From the NCBI GenBank assembly GCA_965216845.1, contig OZ244200.1, positions 620,001 to 684,000 of the forward strand: DNA of 64,000 nucleotides, written 5' to 3'. The first letter of the stretch is position 1, and each line of letters starts with the position of its first letter. Position numbers and translations under genes: made by a program. Below, piece after piece: positions 54,026 to 63,453 of the stretch. The notes beneath the pieces were generated by a model, which was given only the letters and a program-made list of their open reading frames with translations, made no database searches and was not told the DNA's origin. The stretch is from Panacagrimonas sp965216845 (GTDB lineage Bacteria > Pseudomonadota > Gammaproteobacteria > Nevskiales > Nevskiaceae).

Positions 54026-55180
54026 GTGAGCCTGAAAGTGAAACCTGTGTTTGCAGCCCTGTTATCGGCATCCGCCCTGTTGGTCGCCGCCTGTGGCAGC
54101 CTGGACTCCGCCGGACTTCCCACGCCGGCGACGCCGGTTGCGCGCAATGACTGCAAGGCGGACTTCACGCCGGATCGCGTTGCCGCCGGTGAGGATTGCG
54201 ATCCCGATCTCAACCGGGCCATGTTCTGTCCGCTGATACCGGGAACCCAGTACCTGCGCAGCCGAACGCAGATCATTGAGTGCGACGGTGTCAGCGTCAG
54301 TGAGCACATGGCCAGCGGCGGTGAATTCAGCGCCGACTATCTGGCGATACAGCCCAGCAGTGGCACGCGGCCATCGGCGATCTATCTGGGGCTGCACTAT
54401 CTGGGTGCAACGGCCGAGTACTTCGCCAACCTGACTCGCCTGGCGGAGCTGGCCAAGGCGCGCAATGTACTGGTGTTGGTGCCACAGGCGCCGAACCTGG
54501 AAGGGGTGGAGATTCCGGTGGTGAACCTGCCCATCACGGTGCCGATTGTGGGCGAAAACGGCTTGTCACGATGGCCGACCGCAGTGACCGACAACGTGGA
54601 AAGCTATCTCCAGCTACTAGATGCGGTGGTGGCCGATGCGCGCGGCCGATTCGGCGCCGGTTCGGTGCCGTTGTACGCCGCCGGGCTTTCCAACGGCGCG
54701 TCCATGGCCTTGTTCTATGCCTGCGGTCGTGCCGGCCATGTTGACGCGTTGCTGTCGGTGGCTGGCTCGCAGAGCAATGGTTCGCTTGCCGCCTGTGCGC
54801 CGTCGACCGGCGTCGGCGTGGTGCTGATCCACGGCGACCTGGACCTGGTGACGCCCTATGCCGGCGTCCCCGGAGTTTCGGCCGGTATTGCGCAGATCTA
54901 TCAGCAGTTTCGTCGCTTGAATCAATGCCCGGACGGGGACATGCAGACGGTTCTGCAAGACAACGGCGGTCGCGTCACCATTGATTACACCCGGCCTTGC
55001 CGCAATCAAAAACGGGTGGTGCTGGCGACCTCCAACGGCAACGGCCACAACTGGCCGGGCGATGATTCCGGCGCCATTGTCGGGCTGGAGGTCCCGGTGG
55101 GGCCGTTCGGCCCGGCCCGCAACGATATCGACGCCACCATCCAGGGCTTTGACCTGTTGCGATACGCTGGCGCCAACTGA
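54026..55180 (+). CDS. Lipoprotein alpha/beta hydrolase, LpqC/PHB-depolymerase-like esterase
   Basis: 384 residues from GTG 54026 (GTG 54038 possible; neither has a strong ribosome site). Lipoprotein signal with lipobox LVAAC. Hydrolase core: nucleophile elbow GLSNGASM, oxyanion region LHYLGATAEY, an Asp in HGDLDLVTPYAG, and catalytic His in GNGHNWPG. The pattern resembles secreted esterase family CE1/LpqC and polyhydroxybutyrate depolymerases. Six or more cysteines suggest disulfides. It is probably outer-membrane anchored; the ester substrate is unknown. Confidence 0.83.
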   Translation: MSLKVKPVFAALLSASALLVAACGSLDSAGLPTPATPVARNDCKADFTPDRVAAGEDCDPDLNRAMFCPLIPGTQYLRSRTQIIECDGVSVSEHMASGGEFSADYLAIQPSSGTRPSAIYLGLHYLGATAEYFANLTRLAELAKARNVLVLVPQAPNLEGVEIPVVNLPITVPIVGENGLSRWPTAVTDNVESYLQLLDAVVADARGRFGAGSVPLYAAGLSNGASMALFYACGRAGHVDALLSVAGSQSNGSLAACAPSTGVGVVLIHGDLDLVTPYAGVPGVSAGIAQIYQQFRRLNQCPDGDMQTVLQDNGGRVTIDYTRPCRNQKRVVLATSNGNGHNWPGDDSGAIVGLEVPVGPFGPARNDIDATIQGFDLLRYAGAN

Positions 55181-55215
55181 AGCGCCGGTGAATTCGCGCC
55201 GGAACGCCCACGGCG

Positions 55216-55244
55216 TTGACAGCACCGGGCCGTACTCCTATCAT
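55216..55244 (+). promoter_or_regulatory. Sigma-70 promoter of the str operon
   Basis: Perfect -35 TTGACA at 55216-55221, a 17-base spacer and -10 TATCAT at 55239-55244. Transcription should start near 55251, about 64 bases before rpsL. The start point falls inside the left arm of the hairpin at 55247-55276. Confidence 0.8.
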
Positions 55245-55246
55245 GC

Positions 55247-55276
55247 GCGCCCTTTTCTCGAGCCTCGGGCGCTTTT
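55247..55276 (+). terminator. Intrinsic-terminator-like hairpin overlapping the str promoter
   Basis: GCGCCC (55247-55252) and GGGCGC (55267-55272) with a 14-base loop, followed by TTTT. Readthrough RNA from the esterase gene would form the complete stem, whereas RNA begun at about 55251 lacks most of the left arm. It therefore fits a terminator for the upstream gene that spares str transcripts. Confidence 0.5.
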
Positions 55277-55314
55277 GATGTGCCTGATCGCCCGCTTATT
55301 TCGGATCGCACCAC

Positions 55315-55701
55315 GTGCCAACAATCAATCAACTCGTGCGCAAGGGCCGCACCGCCATCGGTCACAAGAGCAAGGCGCCCGCATTGGCGGCCTGTCCGCA
55401 GAAGCGCGGGGTCTGCACCCGCGTCTACACCACCACCCCGAAGAAGCCGAACTCAGCCTTGCGCAAGGTCTGTCGTGTGCGGCTCACCAACGGCTTTGAG
55501 GTGACCAGCTATATCGGCGGTGAAGGTCACAACCTGCAGGAACACTCCGTGGTGATGATTCGCGGCGGCCGTGTGAAGGATCTTCCGGGTGTGCGCTATC
55601 ACACCGTCCGCGGTGCGCTGGATGCCTCGGGAGTCGACAAGCGCCGTCAAGGTCGCTCCAAGTATGGCGCCAAACGTCCCAAGGACGGCGCCAAGAAATA
55701 G
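55315..55701 (+). CDS. rpsL: 30S ribosomal protein S12
   Basis: 128 residues from GTG 55315 (PTINQLVRKGR, the usual N terminus). The decoding-centre loop TPKKPNSALRKV has Lys43 and the later GGRVKDLPGVRYH has its Lys, i.e. the streptomycin-sensitive forms. C terminus GAKRPKDGAKK. First gene of the str operon; expression from the TTGACA/TATCAT promoter. Confidence 0.97.
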   Translation: MPTINQLVRKGRTAIGHKSKAPALAACPQKRGVCTRVYTTTPKKPNSALRKVCRVRLTNGFEVTSYIGGEGHNLQEHSVVMIRGGRVKDLPGVRYHTVRGALDASGVDKRRQGRSKYGAKRPKDGAKK

Positions 55702-55754
55702 CCGCGATTTCCGCACCGGCGTTGCGCGTCAGCGCTCAGCGCGCCGGCGCGGAA

Positions 55755-55779
55755 AGCTGGAAACTGCCAACTGGAAACC
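55755..55779. repeat. CTGGAAACTG-type repeat before rpsG
   Basis: Three CTGGAAA-like units in 25 bases between rpsL and rpsG (at 55756, 55771 and their ACTG junctions). The same word in the other orientation is tandemly repeated after nusG (60873-60907). Confidence 0.6.
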
Positions 55780-55785
55780 TAATCA

Positions 55786-56259
55786 ATGTCTCGCCGCCGC
55801 AAACCAGAAATCCGGGTGGTCCTGCCCGACCCCAAATACAAGAATGTCACGGTCACCAAGTTCATGAACATGGTGATGGAGCGCGGAAAGAAATCCGTGG
55901 CCGAGCGTATCGTTTATGGCGCGCTGAATCAGATCGCCGAGAAAAAGGGCGTTGAAGAGCCCACCGAAATCATGTCGCAGGCGTTCGAAAACGTCTCGCC
56001 GGCGGTCGAGGTGAAGTCCCGCCGTGTCGGTGGCGCCACCTATCAGGTGCCGGTCGAGGTGCGCGCCGTGCGTCGCACCACCCTGGCCATGCGCTGGATC
56101 ATCGATGCCGCCACCAAGCGCGGCGAAAAATCCATGGCGGATCGCCTGGCCGGCGAGTTGCTGGACGCCTCCGAGCAGCGCGGTGCGGCGGTGAAAAAGC
56201 GTGAGGACACGCACAAGATGGCCGAAGCCAACAAGGCCTTTGCCCATTTCCGCTGGTAG
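55786..56259 (+). CDS. rpsG: 30S ribosomal protein S7
   Basis: 157 residues, standard length. RRRKPEIRVVLPDPKYKN at the N terminus, FMNMVMERGKKSVAE, GGATYQVPVEVR, and the C terminus KREDTHKMAEANKAFAHFRW. It nucleates 30S head assembly and in enterics represses the str operon. It is 84 bases after rpsL and 66 before fusA. Confidence 0.97.
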   Translation: MSRRRKPEIRVVLPDPKYKNVTVTKFMNMVMERGKKSVAERIVYGALNQIAEKKGVEEPTEIMSQAFENVSPAVEVKSRRVGGATYQVPVEVRAVRRTTLAMRWIIDAATKRGEKSMADRLAGELLDASEQRGAAVKKREDTHKMAEANKAFAHFRW

Positions 56260-56325
56260 ACCGTTTCTGCGGGCGCATGATGCTCGCCGCTGAATCATCC
56301 TGATCACATCACACAGAGCCTGACC

Positions 56326-58425
56326 ATGTCTCGCACGACGCCCATCGAGCGTTACCGCAATATCGGTATTTCCGCGCACATTGACGCCGGGAAAACCACC
56401 ACCACTGAACGCGTGCTGTTCTACACCGGCATCAATCACAAGATTGGCGAGGTGCACGACGGCGCCGCCACGATGGACTGGATGGAACAGGAGCAGGAGC
56501 GCGGAATCACCATCACTTCCGCCGCCACCACCTGTTTCTGGACCGGCATGGCGCAGCAGTTTCCGCAGCACCGTGTCAACATCATCGACACCCCCGGGCA
56601 CGTGGATTTCACCATCGAGGTGGAGCGATCCATGCGCGTGCTGGACGGTGCCTGCATGATTTATTGCGCCGTTGGCGGCGTGCAGCCGCAGTCGGAAACG
56701 GTGTGGCGCCAGGCGACGCGCTACAAAGTGCCGCGGCTGGCCTTCGTCAACAAGATGGACCGCAGCGGCGCCAACTTCTTCAAGGTCTGCGAGCAGATGA
56801 AAACCCGGCTGCAGGCCAATCCGGTGCCGATTCAGGTGCCGATCGGCGCCGAGGAAGACTTCAAGGGCGTGATCGACCTGGTGAAGATGAAGGCCATTCT
56901 GTGGAATGAGGAAGATCGCGGCGCCACCTTTGAGTACGGTGATATTCCCGCCGAGCTGCAGGACACCGCCAACGAATGGCGCGAGAAGATGGTTGAGGCG
57001 GCCGCTGAGGCCTCCGAAGACCTGATGAACAAGTACCTGGAAGAGGGTGATCTTTCCGAAGATGACATCAAGCTGGGTCTGCGGCAACGCACGCTGGCGC
57101 TGGAAATCTTCCCCATGTTGTGCGGCTCGGCGTTCAAGAACAAGGGCGTGCAGGCCATGCTCGACGCCGTCATCGAATATCTGCCGGCGCCGACCGACGT
57201 GCCCGCCATCGAGGCGCATGACCCGGACGATTACGACAAGACGGTTCCGCGCAAGGCAGATGACCAGGAACCATTTTCCGCCATCGCCTTCAAGATCATG
57301 ACCGACAAGTTCGTCGGCAACCTGACCTTCATCCGGGTTTACTCGGGGGTGCTGAATACCGGGGATGCGGTCTATAGCTCGCGTTCCGGCAAGCAGGAGC
57401 GCATCGGCCGTCTGGTGCAGATGCACGCCAACAACCGTGAGGAAATCAAGGAAGTCCGCGCCGGTGACATCGCCGCCTGCGTGGGGCTGAAGGATGTCTT
57501 TACCGGCACCACCCTGGCTGATGCCAACAGTCCGGTGGTGCTGGAGCGCATGGAGTTTCCGGAGCCGGTCATCAGCCAGGCGGTGGAGCCCAAGACCAAG
57601 GTCGATCAGGAGAAGATGGGTGTGGCGCTGAATCGCCTGGCGCAGGAAGACCCCTCGTTCCGTGTGTTCACCGATGAAGAAAGCGGCCAGACCGTGATCG
57701 CCGGCATGGGCGAGTTGCACCTGGAAATTCTGGTCGACCGCATGCGCCGCGAATTCAACGTCGACGCCAATGTCGGCGCGCCGCAGGTGGCGTATCGCGA
57801 AACCATCCGCCAGTCGGTGGAGGCCGAGGGCAAGTTCGTGCGGCAGTCGGGCGGCCGTGGTCAGTACGGTCATTGCTGGCTGCGTCTGGAGCCGCAGGAG
57901 CCGGGTTCCGGTTATGAATTCGTCAACGCCATCGTTGGCGGTGTGATTCCCAAGGAATACATCCCGGCGGTGGACAAGGGTATTCAGGAGGCCATGAAAA
58001 ATGGTGTCGTCGCCGGTTATCCGGTGGTGGACGTCAAGGTCACCTGCTACGACGGCTCCTACCATGACGTGGATTCCAATGAAATGGCGTTCAAGATCGC
58101 CGGCTCCATGGGTTTCCGCGAAGGTGCGCAGAAAGCCACGCCGGTGATTCTGGAGCCGATCATGGCGGTGGAAGTGGAAACCCCGGAAGACTACATGGGT
58201 GACGTGATGGGTGACCTCAATCGCCGTCGCGGCATTATTCTGGGCATGGACGATGTCGGTGGCGTCAAAGCGCTCAAGGCCGAAGTGCCGCTGGCGGAAA
58301 TGTTTCAATACTCCACCACCCTGCGCTCCATGAGCCAGGGGCGTGCGACTTACTCCATGGAATTCAAGAAGTATCAGGAAGCGCCGGCGCAAGTGGCGGC
58401 GGAACTGAGCAAGAAGGAAGGCTGA
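56326..58425 (+). CDS. fusA: Elongation factor G
   Basis: 699 residues. G1 AHIDAGKTT, switch I QEQERGITITSA (canonical RGITI), G3 DTPGHVDF, G4 NKMDRSG. Domains II-V follow with RVYSGVLNTGD, GELHLEILVDRM and YSMEFKKYQEAPAQVA. A normal proteobacterial EF-G, in contrast to the unusual EF-Tu next to it. tuf begins 52 bases later. Confidence 0.97.
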   Translation: MSRTTPIERYRNIGISAHIDAGKTTTTERVLFYTGINHKIGEVHDGAATMDWMEQEQERGITITSAATTCFWTGMAQQFPQHRVNIIDTPGHVDFTIEVERSMRVLDGACMIYCAVGGVQPQSETVWRQATRYKVPRLAFVNKMDRSGANFFKVCEQMKTRLQANPVPIQVPIGAEEDFKGVIDLVKMKAILWNEEDRGATFEYGDIPAELQDTANEWREKMVEAAAEASEDLMNKYLEEGDLSEDDIKLGLRQRTLALEIFPMLCGSAFKNKGVQAMLDAVIEYLPAPTDVPAIEAHDPDDYDKTVPRKADDQEPFSAIAFKIMTDKFVGNLTFIRVYSGVLNTGDAVYSSRSGKQERIGRLVQMHANNREEIKEVRAGDIAACVGLKDVFTGTTLADANSPVVLERMEFPEPVISQAVEPKTKVDQEKMGVALNRLAQEDPSFRVFTDEESGQTVIAGMGELHLEILVDRMRREFNVDANVGAPQVAYRETIRQSVEAEGKFVRQSGGRGQYGHCWLRLEPQEPGSGYEFVNAIVGGVIPKEYIPAVDKGIQEAMKNGVVAGYPVVDVKVTCYDGSYHDVDSNEMAFKIAGSMGFREGAQKATPVILEPIMAVEVETPEDYMGDVMGDLNRRRGIILGMDDVGGVKALKAEVPLAEMFQYSTTLRSMSQGRATYSMEFKKYQEAPAQVAAELSKKEG

Positions 58426-58477
58426 GCAATCTCTCCAGCTTAAAACCAGGCAACGACACAACGAGGTTCAAAACAAA

Positions 58478-59680
<1,203 letters not shown>

Positions 59681-59698
59681 GCGGATCGATTCGACCCT

Positions 59699-59727
59699 TT
59701 GACAGCGGGGCGCGGAGTCCCTAAACT
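59699..59727 (+). promoter_or_regulatory. Promoter for tRNA-Trp-secE nested in the tuf terminator
   Basis: TTGACA at 59699-59704, a 17-base spacer and TAAACT at 59722-59727. The -10 lies in the loop and right arm of the terminator hairpin, and the expected start (about 59734) is near the end of the right arm. New transcripts therefore cannot form the terminator. Confidence 0.6.
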
Positions 59728-59740
59728 CCGCGCCCCTTTT
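59707..59740 (+). terminator. Rho-independent terminator after tuf
   Basis: Perfect 12-base stem GGGGCGCGGAGT / ACTCCGCGCCCC with a six-base loop CCCTAA, followed by TTTT. It lies 26 bases after the tuf stop and is the clearest intrinsic terminator in the window. Confidence 0.92.
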
Positions 59741-59806
59741 GTAGTGTGCGAAGTCCGTTCAAGCATTCCGGAAATTCGCCTCGGGCGAAGGCGGGATGAG
59801 TCATTT

Positions 59807-59882
59807 AGGGGCGTAGCTCAACTGGTAGAGCGGCGGTCTCCAAAACCGCAGGTTGGGGGTTCGAAACCCTCCGCCCCTGCCA
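59807..59882 (+). tRNA. trpT: tRNA-Trp (CCA anticodon)
   Basis: 76 nucleotides with encoded CCA. Acceptor AGGGGCG / CGCCCCT, discriminator G, D arm GCTC-AACTGGTA-GAGC, anticodon stem GCGGT / ACCGC with loop CTCCAAA (anticodon CCA at 59840-59842), T arm GGGGG-TTCGAAA-CCCTC (one G-T pair). Placement just before secE is conserved in gammaproteobacteria. Confidence 0.97.
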
Positions 59883-59922
59883 CTTGAAACGCTTGTCGAC
59901 GGATTGGTACGCGGATCAGCTC

Positions 59923-60300
59923 ATGGATTCCCAAACAGAAAGCTCCAACGCCTCACGCTTTGACAGTGCATTGTTGGCGGCAGCCCTGCTGTTGCTGGGC
60001 GGGGCAATGTTCGCATTTTATTATTTTGCCGATCAGTTCAATGTGCTGATCCGCATGCTGGGCTTGCTTGCGGGCGCGGGAGCGGCCCTGGCGCTGGCCT
60101 ATCAGACCGTCCTGGGTAAAACCGTCTGGTCTTATATCAGCGGCTCACGCATGGAGTTGCGCAAGGTGGTGTGGCCGTCACGCCAGGAGGCGGTGCAAGC
60201 CACGCTGATGATCGGGGTGGTGGTGCTGATCGCCGCGCTGATGTTCTGGGGATTGGATGCCGTCCTGTTGTGGGGCGTCAAGACGCTGACGGGGCGCTGA
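59923..60300 (+). CDS. secE: Preprotein translocase subunit SecE
   Basis: 125 residues from ATG 59923; a TTG at 59884 would start 2 bases after the tRNA and is rejected. Two N-terminal helices (about 17-37 and 42-65), as in the three-span enterobacterial form, then the conserved cytosolic amphipathic helix and hinge RMELRKVVWPSRQEAVQAT and the last transmembrane helix (VVVLIAALMFWGLDAVL). Essential partner of SecY. Its TGA overlaps the nusG ATG (TGATG). Confidence 0.95.
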   Translation: MDSQTESSNASRFDSALLAAALLLLGGAMFAFYYFADQFNVLIRMLGLLAGAGAALALAYQTVLGKTVWSYISGSRMELRKVVWPSRQEAVQATLMIGVVVLIAALMFWGLDAVLLWGVKTLTGR

Positions 60301-60869
60301 TGGAACCGCTTGAACAAAACGCACAGGGTGAGCAATCCAGCATGCGCTGGTATGTGGTGCACGCCTACTCCCAATACGAGAATTCGGTGAAGAAGGCGCT
60401 CACCGAGCGCATCAATCGCGCCGGCTTGCAGGAACGCTTCGGCGACATCCTGGTGCCCACCGAGGAAGTGGTGGAGATCAAGGACGGCGTCAAGCGCATG
60501 ACCGAGCGCAAGTTCTTCCCCGGCTATGTGCTGGTGCAGATGGACATGAATGACGAGACCTGGCATCTGGTCAAGTCCACGCCCAAGGTGCTCGGCTTCA
60601 TCGGCGGCACGCCGGACAAGCCGGCGCCGATTTCCGACAAGGAAGCCTCCACCATCCTCAATCGGGTGGAAGAGGCGGTTGAAAAGCCCAAGCCCAAGAC
60701 GCTGTACGAACCCGGCGAGAGCGTGCGCGTGATCGACGGCCCGTTCGCCGACTTCTCCGGCGTGGTCGAGGAAGTCAACTACGAAAAAAGCCGCTTGCGT
60801 GTGGCGGTGCTCATTTTCGGTCGGTCCACGCCGGTCGATCTGGAGTTTTCACAAGTCGAAAAAGCTTAA
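60300..60869 (+). CDS. nusG: Transcription termination/antitermination factor NusG
   Basis: 189 residues from ATG 60300 overlapping the secE stop. NGN domain (RWYVVHAYSQYENSVKKAL, PTEEVVEIKDGVKRM, RKFFPGYVLVQM, GFIGGTPDKPAPIS) and C-terminal KOW domain (GESVRVIDGPFADFSGVVEEVNYEKSRL). It couples RNA polymerase to Rho or ribosomal S10. About 12 residues longer at the N terminus than E. coli NusG; a later Met (60342) would give the compact form. Confidence 0.96.
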   Translation: MEPLEQNAQGEQSSMRWYVVHAYSQYENSVKKALTERINRAGLQERFGDILVPTEEVVEIKDGVKRMTERKFFPGYVLVQMDMNDETWHLVKSTPKVLGFIGGTPDKPAPISDKEASTILNRVEEAVEKPKPKTLYEPGESVRVIDGPFADFSGVVEEVNYEKSRLRVAVLIFGRSTPVDLEFSQVEKA

Positions 60870-60872
60870 CGA

Positions 60873-60907
<35 letters not shown>

Positions 60908-61011
60908 CAGCGTCCATTCCAGCGCTTTTGCCGGGCACGGAAAACCAGCAACTGGAAGCTGATGTTCAACCGGGGAGCCGAGCAGGCGTCTGAACCCATC
61001 AGGAGGTCATC

Positions 61012-61443
61012 GTGGCCAAGAAAATCCAAGGCTATATCAAGCTGCAAATCCCGGCCGCAAAGGCCAATCCGTCGCCGCCCATCGGCCCCGCATTGGGTCA
61101 GCAGGGCGTGAACATCATGGGCTTCTGCAAGGAGTTCAACGCCGCCACCCAGAAGATGGAACCCGGCATGCCGATTCCCGTGGTGATCACGGTGTATACG
61201 GACAAGTCCTTCACCTTCGCGATGAAGACGCCGCCGGCCAGCTATCTGCTGAAGAAGGCGGTGGGGATCAAGTCCGGCTCCAAGACGCCGCACACTGCCA
61301 AGGTCGGCAAGATCAAACGCGAGCAGCTGGAAGAGATCGCCAAGGTCAAGATGGCCGACCTGAACGCGGCCGACATGGACGCGGCGGTGCGCATCATCGC
61401 CGGCTCCGCCCGTTCCATGGGCATCGACGTCGAGGGAGTCTGA
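61012..61443 (+). CDS. rplK: 50S ribosomal protein L11
   Basis: 143 residues from GTG 61012, preceded by an excellent AGGAGGT. KIQGYIKLQIPAAKANPSPPIGPALGQQGVNIM (thiostrepton-binding proline-rich N domain) and C-terminal rRNA-binding domain (GSARSMGIDVEGV). The 142-base gap from nusG contains the heptamer repeats and probably the rplK promoter, which I could not define. rplA follows after 4 bases. Confidence 0.97.
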   Translation: MAKKIQGYIKLQIPAAKANPSPPIGPALGQQGVNIMGFCKEFNAATQKMEPGMPIPVVITVYTDKSFTFAMKTPPASYLLKKAVGIKSGSKTPHTAKVGKIKREQLEEIAKVKMADLNAADMDAAVRIIAGSARSMGIDVEGV

Positions 61444-61447
61444 AACC

Positions 61448-62152
61448 ATGGCTGACAAAAAACATTTGAGCAAGCGCCAGAAAGCCCTGGCCGGAAAACT
61501 GGAGCAAGGCAAGACTTACGGCCTGGAAGAGGCGATGGAATTGCTCAAGACCTGCGCCACGGCCAAGTTCACCGAGTCGGTTGATCTGTCCGTGAATCTG
61601 GGCGTGGACGCCAAGAAGTCGGATCAGAACGTGCGCGGCTCCACCGTGTTGCCGCACGGCAGCGGCAAGTCCGTGCGGGTGGCAGTATTCACCCAGGGCG
61701 GCAAGGCCGATGAAGCCAGCGCCGCCGGCGCCGATGCCGTGGGCATGGATGATCTGGCCACCAAAATGAAAGAAGGCGACCTGGACTATCAGGTGATCAT
61801 CGCCAGCCCCGATGCGATGCGCATCGTCGGTCAGCTGGGTCAGTTGCTCGGCCCGCGCGGCCTGATGCCCAACCCCAAGACCGGCACCGTGACGCCGGAC
61901 GTGGCCACCGCGGTCAAGAACGCCAAGGCCGGCATGGCCAAGTTCCGCACCGACAAGGCCGGCATCGTGCATTGCTCCATCGGCGCGGCGAGCTTTGACA
62001 AGGACAAGCTGCTGGAAAACCTGTCCGCCGTCATGCGCGACATCCGCAAGCTCAAACCGACCAGCGCCAAGGGGCAGTACATCAAGAAACTCACGCTTTC
62101 GACAACCATGGGCCCGGGCATTCGGGTCGATGTGGGCTCGCTGCCCGAATAA
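61448..62152 (+). CDS. rplA: 50S ribosomal protein L1
   Basis: 234 residues, usual two-domain L1: KFTESVDLSVNLGVDAKKSDQNVRG, LPHGSGKSVRVAVF, GQLGQLLGPRGLMPNPKTGTVT, and GPGIRVDVGSLPE at the C terminus. It forms the L1 stalk and in enterics represses rplKA translation. A 255-base gene-free leader follows. Confidence 0.97.
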   Translation: MADKKHLSKRQKALAGKLEQGKTYGLEEAMELLKTCATAKFTESVDLSVNLGVDAKKSDQNVRGSTVLPHGSGKSVRVAVFTQGGKADEASAAGADAVGMDDLATKMKEGDLDYQVIIASPDAMRIVGQLGQLLGPRGLMPNPKTGTVTPDVATAVKNAKAGMAKFRTDKAGIVHCSIGAASFDKDKLLENLSAVMRDIRKLKPTSAKGQYIKKLTLSTTMGPGIRVDVGSLPE

Positions 62153-62407
62153 CGCAGGACCGTGCCGCTTCGGCGGCGCGGAAAACAGACTTTGAAGAGT
62201 GGCGAAAGCCCTCCGTCAAAGACCGTATGTGCCGGCGTCGCCAGGCGCGGCAATGGCTTAAAGCCCGCAAGGGTGCATACGCAGACGGTGTGACCCCAAC
62301 GGGCCGCAAGGCCTTGCGGAAAGCACCAAACAAGTTGGGCGGAACCGGGGATTGTCCCTGTAACCGTTCGTTTTCTCAACCAAGCAGCACTCCAGGAGCA
62401 GTCTCCA
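62153..62407 (+). ncRNA. Long rplJ leader, probable L10(L12)4 autoregulatory region
   Basis: The 255 bases between rplA and rplJ contain no convincing gene. The sequence can fold extensively (CGGGCCGCAAGGCC, GCAAGGGTGC and ACAAGTTGGGC segments, AGGAG before the ATG). In proteobacteria this position holds the L10 leader that binds L10-L12 to repress rplJL translation. Assignment is by position and folding potential only. A 76-codon frame at 62227-62457 runs into rplJ and has no protein-like features. Confidence 0.55.
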
Positions 62408-62935
62408 ATGGCACTCAGGCTCGAAGACAAGAAAGCCCTGGTTGCGGAGGTCAATGAAGTCGCTTCGCGCGCGTTTTCGGCGGTTGCCGCCGAATATCGC
62501 GGCATGACGGCCGGCAATTTTGACGTTCTTCGCCAGCAGGCCCGTGACAACGGGATTTACCTGCATGTGATCAAGAACTCGCTGGCCAAACGCGCGGTGG
62601 AAGGCACCGAATTTGAATGCCTGACCCCGGCGTTGACCGGACCGCTGGTTCTCGGATTTTCCATGGAAGATCCAGGCGCCGTCGGTCGGGTCATCAAGGA
62701 CTTCGCCAAGGCAAACGACAAACTCAAAGTCACCGCGGTTGCGGTCGGCGGCACCCTTTACGGCGCTGCGGATCTGGATCGTCTGGCTTCACTGCCGACC
62801 AAGGAGCAGGCCATCGCCATGCTCATGGGCACCATGCAGGCGCCCATCGGCAAGTTTGTCCGCACCCTGGCAGAACCTACTGCTCAATTCGTGCGCACGG
62901 TGCAGGCCGTGGCCGATGCCAAGCAAGCCGCCTGA
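62408..62935 (+). CDS. rplJ: 50S ribosomal protein L10
   Basis: 175 residues. ALRLEDKKALVAEVNEVASRA, EYRGMTAGNFDVLRQQARDNG, the rRNA-binding KNSLAKRAVEGT, and a C-terminal helix that carries L12 dimers (MGTMQAPIGKFVRTLAEPTAQFVRTV). Expressed with rplL after the leader region. Confidence 0.97.
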   Translation: MALRLEDKKALVAEVNEVASRAFSAVAAEYRGMTAGNFDVLRQQARDNGIYLHVIKNSLAKRAVEGTEFECLTPALTGPLVLGFSMEDPGAVGRVIKDFAKANDKLKVTAVAVGGTLYGAADLDRLASLPTKEQAIAMLMGTMQAPIGKFVRTLAEPTAQFVRTVQAVADAKQAA

Positions 62936-63001
62936 GGCGGCGTGGTTCGACCCCCGTTCACGCTTTCGCATTTCACTTTTCAAAAATTTTAGGAGTTACC
63001 C

Positions 63002-63382
63002 ATGTCACTCAGCAACGAAGAAATTCTTGACGCCATCGCCGCCAAGTCGGTGATGGACATCGTCGAACTGGTCAAGATGATGGAAGACAAGTTCGGCGTT
63101 TCCGCCGCCGCCCCGGTGGCGGTTGCCGCCGGCCCGGCCGCCGGTGGTGGTGAAGCCGCCGCCGAGGAGCAAACCGAGTTCAACGTCGTTCTGACCTCGT
63201 TTGGCGACAAGAAGATCGAAGTCATCAAGGTGGTGCGCGGCATCACCGGCCTGGGCCTGAAGGAAGCCAAGGAACTGGTGGAAGGCGCGCCCAAGGATCT
63301 CAAGGAAGGTGTTTCCAAGGAAGAGGCCGAAGATATCAAGGCCAAACTGGAAGCCGCCGGCGCCAAAGTGGAACTCAAGTAA
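63002..63382 (+). CDS. rplL: 50S ribosomal protein L7/L12
   Basis: 126 residues. N-terminal dimerisation domain (LSNEEILDAIAAKSVMDIVELVKMMEDKFGV), Ala/Gly-rich hinge (AAPVAVAAGPAAGGGEAAAEE), and the C-terminal factor-binding domain (EFNVVLTSFGDKKIEVIKVVR, GLGLKEAKELVEGAPK). TAGGAG precedes the ATG. Confidence 0.97.
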   Translation: MSLSNEEILDAIAAKSVMDIVELVKMMEDKFGVSAAAPVAVAAGPAAGGGEAAAEEQTEFNVVLTSFGDKKIEVIKVVRGITGLGLKEAKELVEGAPKDLKEGVSKEEAEDIKAKLEAAGAKVELK

Positions 63383-63416
63383 TTCCTGCTTTTTCGCGCA
63401 ATGTTGCAACAGGCCA

Positions 63417-63446
63417 GACCGGGGGCATGCGCCCCCGGTCGCGCCC
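63417..63446 (+). terminator. GC hairpin after rplL, probable partial terminator
   Basis: Perfect 10-base stem GACCGGGGGC / GCCCCCGGTC with loop ATGC, followed by GCGCCCTTT. The short, interrupted T stretch suggests attenuation rather than full termination, which suits the known drop in transcription from rplL to rpoB in enterics. Confidence 0.6.
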
Positions 63447-63453
63447 TTTGACG

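Noticed and set aside
55783..58461. 892-codon minus-strand frame opposite rpsG and fusA
   Set aside because: Antisense of highly conserved translation genes with strong codon bias, which commonly leaves a long open antisense frame.
59884..59922. TTG start for secE 2 bases after the tRNA
   Set aside because: Would add 13 non-conserved residues and leave no room for a ribosome site between tRNA and gene; ATG 59923 fits the family.
62227..62457. 76-codon frame in the rplJ leader
   Set aside because: Overlaps rplJ out of frame and looks like translated RNA structure; the region is better explained as the L10 leader.
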